Source: DASQFU01 sp035632955 | GTDB taxonomy: Bacteria; Eisenbacteria; RBG-16-71-46 | DNA length: 7,541 bases | NCBI GenBank assembly: GCA_035632955.1 | Contig: DASQFU010000188.1 | Span: forward strand, 1-7,541 | Reading direction: 5' to 3' | Notes under the pieces: generated by a model | Seen by the model: the letters and a program-made list of their open reading frames with translations, nothing else | What the model was told of the DNA's origin: nothing | The model's database searches: none | Shown: piece after piece, positions 1 to 6,363 of the stretch | How positions within the stretch are numbered: the first letter of the stretch is position 1 | Layout: every line of letters begins with the position of its first letter | Made by a program: the position numbers and the translations under genes

Positions 1-810
1 CTGCCGATCGAAGTGCTCGAGGTTTCCCGAACCCTGCGGGCGCTCAAGGGCCCGAGCGACCGGCTGCTCGCGCGCAAACCGCACATCGCGTTTCATGGCC
101 AGATCAAGATGGTGCCGTTCCCGTTCACGAAGAATCTCCCCGACCTCGGCCGCTACGTGCACCAATCGAACGTTCGCTGGCTCTACTTCTCGTGGCTCGA
201 GGCCGAGCTCAGGCCCGAGTACATGTATCTGCTCGACACCACCGGTGCGATTCCGGGCCTGACCATCCGGCACGCCACGCGCCGCTACCCGGCGGTGCTC
301 TACGAGATCGGACCCGAGTTCGGGCGCGAGCCGGATTGGTTCCGGAACGACACCCTGGTCGCCGTTCACAACCTTCGCGCCCGCCTCCTCATCAATGCGA
401 GGGACGCCCAGTCGCTGGTCCAGCTCGCCTCGATCGAGGCGGCGCGCGGTGACTACGCCCAGACCGAACGCCTGCTCGAGCGCGCCGTCCGCGTCCGGCC
501 CGGCCAGGTGGACCTGTGGCTCTGGCTGGGCGACGCGCGACTGCGGCTCCGCAAACCGACGGCGGCCGACGAAGCGTTCGTCCGCGCTCAGCTCATCGAA
601 CCCCAGAACGCCACGGCTCAGATCGGCCGCGGCTGGGCGAGCAGGAACGCGGATCGTCCCCAGGACGCCGCCGCTCTGTGGCGACCGGTCATCGAACACG
701 CGCGCGATCCTGTTACATTGACGGAGATGATCGACCTCTATCGCAGGCTGGGCGACCGGGAGGCGGAAGCACTCGCACGGCAGACACTGGACCGTTTAGG
801 AGCGCCATGA
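1..810 (+). CDS. C-terminal part of a probable GT-C (GT39/ArnT-like) glycosyltransferase with TPR tail (5' end missing)
   Basis: The frame is open from the first base, so the gene very likely begins left of the window; the GTG at 13 is in frame but lacks a convincing ribosome site. About 269 codons are visible. Codons 1-110 show patterns I associate with the soluble domain after the membrane part of dolichyl-phosphate-mannose-type GT-C transferases: ARKPHIAFHG near codons 21-30, a WLYFSWLEAELRPEY stretch near 60-75, and AVLYEIGPEFG near 98-108. No membrane helices are in the visible part, so this reading is by resemblance only. From about codon 135 to 236 there are roughly three TPR-like helix pairs (LASIEAARGDYAQTERLLERA, then LWLWLGDARLRLRK), followed by a further helical stretch to the end. 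TPRs usually mediate protein contacts. The stop overlaps the next start in ATGA. The safe call is a TPR protein; the transferase identity is moderately likely. Confidence 0.6.
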   Translation: MPIEVLEVSRTLRALKGPSDRLLARKPHIAFHGQIKMVPFPFTKNLPDLGRYVHQSNVRWLYFSWLEAELRPEYMYLLDTTGAIPGLTIRHATRRYPAVLYEIGPEFGREPDWFRNDTLVAVHNLRARLLINARDAQSLVQLASIEAARGDYAQTERLLERAVRVRPGQVDLWLWLGDARLRLRKPTAADEAFVRAQLIEPQNATAQIGRGWASRNADRPQDAAALWRPVIEHARDPVTLTEMIDLYRRLGDREAEALARQTLDRLGAP

Positions 811-1676
811 GACGCGCCGGCCTGCTGTTGTCGGGGCTGGTGTGCGTTTCGTGCATGACGGGGGCTCCGCGAGTCGGAGACAACCGATCAGGTGGGTCCG
901 ACCGCGAGGGGCTGGTCGCGGACTCGGTCACGATCGCGCTCTGGCATTTCGACGAGACGGCCGGCACGCGCATCGCCGACGGCGGGCCGTTCCGGCTGGA
1001 CGGCGTCGCGGGGGCGGACACGCGCACCGACTTCGGACGCTTCGACAGCGCTCGCTTGTTCACCCGCACGCTGGACTCGTTCGTTCTCGTCCCCCACAAC
1101 CCGGTGCTCGAGCGGCCGAAGGGTTTCACCATCGAGGCCTGGGTGTACGTCAACGCCTACGGGCAGTACGAGGACACCCCGATCGCCGCGCGCTGGAGTC
1201 AGGACGCCAATCAGCAGAGCTGGCTCTTCGGCATCGTCGGCGAGCGCAAAACGCCGCCGCTCGCGCGCCTTCCGAGCCCGGGATTTCACAACGAGCTGGT
1301 CCTGCGCGGCGGCCTCGGCCTGCTGCTGTTCGCCTATCAACCCGAGGACGCGAGCGCGCCGCGGTCGTTCGTCTCGGCGCGCCGCGTGGAGCGCGAGCGC
1401 TGGACGCACGTGGCCGCGACGTTCGACGGCGAAGTCGTCAAGTTCTACATCAACGGACAGATCGATTCTCAGTACGCGACCCAGGGCGGCATCCGTCCCA
1501 GCCCGGCGCCGATCCTGATGGGCAACTACTTCGATCCGCGCCGGCTCAGCAGCTTCGGCGGCGATCTCAAGATCGACGTCGGCGGCGATCCGAACCCGTA
1601 CTACGCCTACGAGGGATTCATCGACGAGATGCGCATCTCGGCGACCGCACGCACGGATTTCGTGCCGTTGCGCTAG
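807..1676 (+). CDS. LamG/concanavalin-A-like jelly-roll protein, probable lipoprotein
   Basis: The 289-residue protein starts at the ATG of an ATGA overlap with the preceding gene, which places a hydrophobic export signal exactly at the N-terminus (MRRAGLLLSGLVCVSC). Cys16 is the likely lipidated residue, although the lipobox is atypical, with Cys at -3 instead of Leu. After a short Gly/Ser/Asp-rich linker comes one LamG_3-type jelly-roll domain, about residues 42-285. It opens with ALWHFDE (45-50), continues with FTIEAWVYV (from 107), WTHVAATFDG (199-208) and FYINGQ (213-218), and closes with GFIDEMRIS (270-278). These are hallmark strands of the fold, which generally binds glycans or proteins; no catalytic domain accompanies it. 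A longer insertion lies between the second and third hallmark strands (about 115-198). An upstream in-frame extension to 516 exists but overlaps the TPR gene and lacks a signal peptide at its end. Probable role: surface carbohydrate or protein binding; the ligand is unknown. Confidence 0.85.
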   Translation: MRRAGLLLSGLVCVSCMTGAPRVGDNRSGGSDREGLVADSVTIALWHFDETAGTRIADGGPFRLDGVAGADTRTDFGRFDSARLFTRTLDSFVLVPHNPVLERPKGFTIEAWVYVNAYGQYEDTPIAARWSQDANQQSWLFGIVGERKTPPLARLPSPGFHNELVLRGGLGLLLFAYQPEDASAPRSFVSARRVERERWTHVAATFDGEVVKFYINGQIDSQYATQGGIRPSPAPILMGNYFDPRRLSSFGGDLKIDVGGDPNPYYAYEGFIDEMRISATARTDFVPLR

Positions 1677-1683
1677 ACTGCGC

Positions 1684-1699
1684 TTCGCCCTCGGGCGAG
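1684..1699 (+). terminator. Small GC hairpin just after the LamG gene, possible weak terminator
   Basis: A short stem TCGCC (1685-1689) pairs with GGCGA (1694-1698) around a four-base CTCG loop, with a possible extra T-G pair outside. It lies 8 bases after the stop codon at 1674-1676. No T-run follows, so it is not a classical intrinsic terminator; it could be a weak attenuator, a 3'-end stabilising hairpin, or chance in GC-rich DNA. Confidence 0.25.
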
Positions 1700-1746
1700 C
1701 CGCGTGAGAAATAACCAGCACCCCCGCGACGCGGTCCGCGCTCACG

Positions 1747-1772
1747 GCCTCCGTTTCACGCCTCCGCTTCAC
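1747..1772 (+). repeat. 13-bp tandem duplication (12/13 identical) upstream of the subtilase gene
   Basis: GCCTCCGTTTCAC (1747-1759) is followed directly by GCCTCCGCTTCAC (1760-1772); the copies differ at one base (T/C). A partial third unit, GCCTCC, follows at 1775-1780. The repeat sits 20 bases before the start of the protease gene, in its presumed leader. It may simply be a replication-slippage duplication; a regulatory role is unproven. Confidence 0.6.
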
Positions 1773-1792
1773 CCGCCTCCCGTGGTGTTCCA

Positions 1793-3862
1793 ATGCGTCG
1801 CCCGCTCGTCGTTTCATGGGCCCTCGTCGTCATCGTCATCGCCGTCGCCTCGTCTTCGTTCGCGTCACGCCTGGTCATCTCCCTCGCTTCGGATGCCGCG
1901 CCGCGCGCGGCCATCCAGCTCACCGATCGGTTGAAGGCGCTCGGTCTCGTCTACCAGGGAACGCTCGCCGACGGCATCACGCGCCCGGCCGGCGCCGGCG
2001 AGCTCGGCCCGCTCGATCGCGTGTTCGGTCTCGATCCCGCGCGCGTGTGGGTCGTCGAAGCCTCCGACTCCACGGCGGCCGAGCTGGCGCTGGCCGCCCT
2101 GAGGCTCGATCCCGCGATCGAATGGGCGGAGCTCGATCAGATGCGCACTGCAACGTGGCACCGCGCTCACGACTTCCCCGACGACCCGATGTTCCAGGAT
2201 GGCCGCCAGTGGGGACTCTGGAATCTCGGCGCGGCCGGGCCATTCCGTGGAATCGCGGGCGCCGACATCGACGCGCGCGGCGGGTGGGCCCTCGGCGTCG
2301 GCTCCAACGAGCTGCGGCTGGCGTTCGCCGACACCGGCATCGACCCCGGACATCCGGAGTTGGCGACCGTGATGCCGGACGGACGGCCGCGAATCGAGCT
2401 AGGGAGCAATCTCTCGGGCGATCCGAGCGGCGCGTTCGCCGACTCGGTCGGTCACGGGACCCCGGTCGCTGCGGTCATGGCGGCGCTCACCGGCGAGGGC
2501 GCGCATGGCGTCTCGCTCGGGATGGCCGGCGTGTGCGGCGGCGATGGGCGCGGCAACCTCGGCTGCCGTCTGGTGCCGATCAAGATCTCCGCCGGCCACG
2601 CGACCACGGCTCATAGCTCGACGATCGCGCGCGCGATTCTCTATGCGACTTCGGCCGGCGCCCGCGTCATGAACCTCTCGTTCGCTGGCGGCGGTCCGAG
2701 CGCCCTGGAGCGCCGCGCCCTCTATCATGCGATCACGCGTGGCTGCGTCGTCGTCGCGGCAAGCGGGAACGACGGCTGGCGCGACGGGAGCGCGGCGCGC
2801 TATCCGGCCGCCTACGCCGCCGAGGGGCTCGCGATCCAGGTCGGCTCGAGCGACACGAACGACCGGCGCTCGGTGTGGTCATCGCACGGACCGGGACTCG
2901 ACTTCCTCGCCCCCGGTGAAGACATCTGGAGCGCTTCGCTCACCTACCCGAGCTGGAACGGCACCTTCTACCCCGGCTATCAACTGATCTCCGGCACCTC
3001 GTTCGCCGCTCCGCACGCTACCGGCGCCGCCGGTCTGCTCGCCGCGGCCCGGCCTGAGCTTCGCGACGTCGATTTCCAGCGGCTGCTGCGTGAGAGCGCC
3101 GACGATCTCGGCGAGCCGGGCGTTGACGCCATGACCGGTTGGGGCCGTTTGAACATCGCGCGAGCACTGGCCGCAGTGCCGCCATCGTTCGGCATCTGGC
3201 ACGACGAGGTGGCGGCCGCCGAATATCGTCTCGAAGGTCGCGACACGCTGTTCGTGGCCGAATCGGCGGCCGGGCCACTCGCGCCGTTCACGGGACGCGT
3301 GCTGGCCGAGCGGATCGCGGTCTCGGCGACAATCGCTGTGCCCGATTCGTTCGTCGACTCGCTCCGGGTCTGGCCCACGGTCGGCGGCACAACCACGCTG
3401 CGCCCGATCTTCCGGCTCCCTTACCTGACGCCGCACGCCGAGGTGGTTCGGCTCGGCGCCCGTACCTTCACGCTCCGCGGCTACGTTTACCGGGCGTGGC
3501 CGGAGGGCGCGGGTGGGCCAGTGGAGCTGCCGGTGCCGCTCGATCAGGCGCGATTCGGCTTCACCGTGATCGGCAAGGTGAAGCGCGAGACGCGCGTCTC
3601 GCGGCCGCTCGAGAACGTGCTGCGCGCGAGCCCGAACCCGTTTCGAGAGGCGCTCGAGATCGCGCTTCCCGGTCCCGGGCGGCTCACGATCGCCGACGTG
3701 CACGGCCGGCGGGTGCGGCAGGCGATCATCCATGGCACAATGCCGCGGTTCCTGTGGGACGGTCGCGATCCGAGCGGCCGCGTGCTGCCTGCTGGGCTCT
3801 ATTTCGTCCGCCACGAGATGCCGACGGCCATTCATTATGCTCGAGTCGTACGCCTGGACTAG
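1793..3862 (+). CDS. Secreted S8 (subtilisin-family) serine peptidase with C-terminal FlgD-Ig/sorting-type tail domain
   Basis: This 689-residue preproprotein is an exported endopeptidase. Residues 1-25 form a signal peptide (basic MRRP, then a hydrophobic run ending SSSFAS). Residues about 26-125 look like a prodomain, followed by the usual lead-in DDPMFQDGRQWGLWNLG. All catalytic elements are visible: Asp180 in FADTGID, His221 in GHGTPVA, oxyanion Asn326 in AASGND, and Ser403 in SGTSFAAPHATG. The common HGTHVAG here reads HGTPVAA. Cys248 and Cys258 bracket a Gly-rich loop and could form a disulfide. A linker/beta domain spans about 460-605. The tail at about 612-689 has ASPNPF (612-617), LTIADVHGRRVR, WDGRD (655-659) and LPAGLYF (665-671), the pattern of FlgD-Ig-like or type IX secretion sorting domains. 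The ATG at 1793 is preceded by a weak GGTG at 1784-1787. The 3' end overlaps the next gene by 26 bases. Substrate unknown; family call very secure. Confidence 0.95.
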   Translation: MRRPLVVSWALVVIVIAVASSSFASRLVISLASDAAPRAAIQLTDRLKALGLVYQGTLADGITRPAGAGELGPLDRVFGLDPARVWVVEASDSTAAELALAALRLDPAIEWAELDQMRTATWHRAHDFPDDPMFQDGRQWGLWNLGAAGPFRGIAGADIDARGGWALGVGSNELRLAFADTGIDPGHPELATVMPDGRPRIELGSNLSGDPSGAFADSVGHGTPVAAVMAALTGEGAHGVSLGMAGVCGGDGRGNLGCRLVPIKISAGHATTAHSSTIARAILYATSAGARVMNLSFAGGGPSALERRALYHAITRGCVVVAASGNDGWRDGSAARYPAAYAAEGLAIQVGSSDTNDRRSVWSSHGPGLDFLAPGEDIWSASLTYPSWNGTFYPGYQLISGTSFAAPHATGAAGLLAAARPELRDVDFQRLLRESADDLGEPGVDAMTGWGRLNIARALAAVPPSFGIWHDEVAAAEYRLEGRDTLFVAESAAGPLAPFTGRVLAERIAVSATIAVPDSFVDSLRVWPTVGGTTTLRPIFRLPYLTPHAEVVRLGARTFTLRGYVYRAWPEGAGGPVELPVPLDQARFGFTVIGKVKRETRVSRPLENVLRASPNPFREALEIALPGPGRLTIADVHGRRVRQAIIHGTMPRFLWDGRDPSGRVLPAGLYFVRHEMPTAIHYARVVRLD

Positions 3863-5147
3863 ACCCCTTTCGACTCGTCGGACGGCGCGGCGCCACGCGT
3901 CACGTGCACTGCGCGCAGCTCTTTGGCTGTGCGCTGGAATCCTGCCGCTCGGCTGCGCGGGAGCGAAGCCGCCGGGTGAATGGGCGTCGGTGCGCGAGAT
4001 CACGCCACCCTTCCTGGTCGGCCGCCCGGCGCGCGACCCCGCGATCGCCGCCGATCCACATGGGCGCGTCGCGCTGACGTTCGTCACCCGCGACTCGGCA
4101 GGCGCCGACCTGTGGCTGGCACTCTCGACCGACAGTGGTGCCACGTTCTCGCCACCCGAAAGGGTGAACCCGCGTCCGGGAAGCGTCGCGTCCTATCCCG
4201 AGGGACGGCCGCTCGCCGCGTTCGGCCCGGCGGGCCAGCTCGTGGTCGCCTGGGCGGAGCGGCGCGAGGGCCAGGGCGGCGTGGATCTGTTCGTGCGCGC
4301 GAGCGCCGACGGCGGGCGCACGCTCGAGTCCCCGGTACCCGTGAACGACGACGTCGACGATGGCCGGCCCGACTATCACGGCTTCCCCGCACTCGCCTTC
4401 CTGACCGAGGGCGCCGTGATCGCGGCATGGCTCGACGAGCGCGAGGCGCCGAAGGTCGGTGGCGAAGCGACCTACTCGGCATTGTTCTCGGCGATCAGCC
4501 GCGACGGCGGCCAGTCGTGGTCGGACAACCGGAAGATCGCCGATCTCGTCTGCCCGTGCTGCCGGCCGATGCTGTGCGCGGACTCGGCGGGGAACGTCGC
4601 GGTCGCGTTCCGAACCGCCGACGAGAATCTGCGCGACCCGATGCTCGCGGTGTCGCGCAACCGCGGCGTGACGTTCGCCCAGCCGGCGTTGATCTCGGAC
4701 GACCGCTGGAAGCTCGCCGGCTGTCCGGACGTCGGCCCCGCAATCACCGCGGCGCCCGGCGGCGGTGGTCACTACGCCTGGTACACGGGGGTCGAGCCCG
4801 CGGGCGTCTACCTCGTGCCATGGCGTGATGGACTCGGACCGAGCGGCGTCAAACGCGCGGTCGGCGATGGGCTGCTCGACGCGACGCGCCCGCGGCTCGC
4901 CGCGTTCGGCCCAGCGACCCTGCTCGCGGTCGAGGGCCGGCCGCTCGGCGACACGACCCGCACCGTGCTCGCGGTGCGGCTGCTCGAACCCGACGGAATG
5001 CTCACGCCCTGGACACACCTGGGCGCCGATGTCGCTGCCGGCTGGATCGCCGCCGCCGGTCCGCGCGCGGCGTACGCGTCCTGGGCCGAGCGCGAGGGCG
5101 ATGAGACGCGCATGCGCATCGTACGGATTCAACGCCGCAGTCGCTGA
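3837..5147 (+). CDS. Asp-box (sialidase/BNR-like) beta-propeller probable lipoprotein with CPCC cysteine cluster
   Basis: I start this 436-residue protein at ATG 3837, inside the end of the protease gene. That leaves a basic stretch of about 28 residues, a hydrophobic core (ALRAALWLCAGILPLGC) and Cys40 as the probable lipidation site; the lipobox (PLGC) is imperfect. The open frame extends back to 3732, but the added residues lie wholly within the protease gene and push the signal inward. Four Asp-box-like turns mark the sialidase-type propeller: STDSGATF (97-104), SADGGRTL (156-163), SRDGGQSW (221-228) and a degenerate SRNRGVTF (273-280). I see no FRIP motif and cannot place the arginine triad of true sialidases, so enzymatic activity is not supported. 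Unusually, it carries VCPCCRPMLC (Cys239, 241, 242, 247) and GCPD (Cys296), followed by a WYTG motif. These could form disulfides or bind a metal. Probable envelope location; function unknown. Confidence 0.8.
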   Translation: MLESYAWTRPLSTRRTARRHASRALRAALWLCAGILPLGCAGAKPPGEWASVREITPPFLVGRPARDPAIAADPHGRVALTFVTRDSAGADLWLALSTDSGATFSPPERVNPRPGSVASYPEGRPLAAFGPAGQLVVAWAERREGQGGVDLFVRASADGGRTLESPVPVNDDVDDGRPDYHGFPALAFLTEGAVIAAWLDEREAPKVGGEATYSALFSAISRDGGQSWSDNRKIADLVCPCCRPMLCADSAGNVAVAFRTADENLRDPMLAVSRNRGVTFAQPALISDDRWKLAGCPDVGPAITAAPGGGGHYAWYTGVEPAGVYLVPWRDGLGPSGVKRAVGDGLLDATRPRLAAFGPATLLAVEGRPLGDTTRTVLAVRLLEPDGMLTPWTHLGADVAAGWIAAAGPRAAYASWAEREGDETRMRIVRIQRRSR

Positions 5148-5224
5148 GGCGCCTCCGGTCACAGCCGCGAGCAACAAGCTCCTGTCAATTGCGACCACCG
5201 CCGCGTCACGCGCGCCCGCGGCCG

Positions 5225-5254
5225 TTGCCGCTGATTCGAAGCGCGTGCTAGGCT
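5225..5254 (+). promoter_or_regulatory. Candidate sigma-70-type promoter with extended -10 for the MoxR gene
   Basis: A possible -35 TTGCCG (5225-5230) is separated by 18 bases from TAGGCT (5249-5254). The latter is preceded by TGC, giving the extended -10 pattern TGnTAnnnT. Transcription would begin near 5261 and leave a leader of about 65 bases before the GTG start. An 11-bp palindrome, CGCGA-T-TCGCG (5257-5267), sits at the predicted start site and could be an operator, though such palindromes are common in GC-rich DNA. GATTCG occurs on both sides of the -10 (5233-5238 and 5260-5265). Confidence 0.4.
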
Positions 5255-5315
5255 TCCGCGATTCGCGCGCTCTGGAGCACTCCCCTGGGCGCGCTCACGC
5301 TACCCGCCGCGCCAC

Positions 5316-5319
5316 GAGG
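5316..5319 (+). promoter_or_regulatory. Shine-Dalgarno site deciding the GTG start of the MoxR gene
   Basis: GAGG lies 6 bases before GTG 5326. It supports this start over the long upstream in-frame extension into the propeller gene, and over the in-frame TTG at 5332. Confidence 0.6.
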
Positions 5320-5325
5320 CCTTCC

Positions 5326-6327
<1,002 letters not shown>

Positions 6328-6350
6328 CGGCCGGCCATCGCCTCGCAATC

Positions 6351-6356
6351 GGAGGA
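6351..6356 (+). promoter_or_regulatory. Strong Shine-Dalgarno site of the permease gene
   Basis: GGAGGA is placed 7 bases before ATG 6364. It is the strongest ribosome site in the window and fixes the permease start. The short gap of 36 bases after the MoxR stop shows no hairpin with a T-run, consistent with read-through from the MoxR gene. Confidence 0.8.
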
Positions 6357-6363
6357 CACCCGT

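Noticed and set aside
888..1817. Open frame on the - strand (309 codons) opposite the LamG gene
   Set aside because: Arg/Ala/Val-rich shadow without motifs, spanning the gap and both neighbouring genes.
2879..4144. Long open frame on the - strand (421 codons) opposite the subtilase and propeller genes
   Set aside because: It is rich in Arg, Ala and Gly with no domain pattern and runs against two well-supported genes. This is the expected mirror of a GC-rich coding strand.
3837..5147. Calling the propeller lipoprotein an active sialidase
   Set aside because: Only Asp-boxes are visible. No FRIP motif or arginine triad could be placed, and Asp-boxes also occur in many non-sialidase propellers.
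3900..5198. Long open frame on the - strand (432 codons) opposite the propeller lipoprotein
   Set aside because: Composition is typical of an antisense shadow, with no signal, motif or ribosome site. The + strand has Asp-boxes and a lipoprotein signal.
5218..5231. GCGGC-CGTT-GCCGC hairpin between the propeller and MoxR genes as a terminator
   Set aside because: Five base pairs with no T-run, overlapping the promoter candidate; likely chance in GC-rich sequence.
4765..5325. Upstream extension of the MoxR reading frame into the propeller gene
   Set aside because: The added 187 residues show shadow composition, and GTG 5326 has a ribosome site and gives the normal family length.
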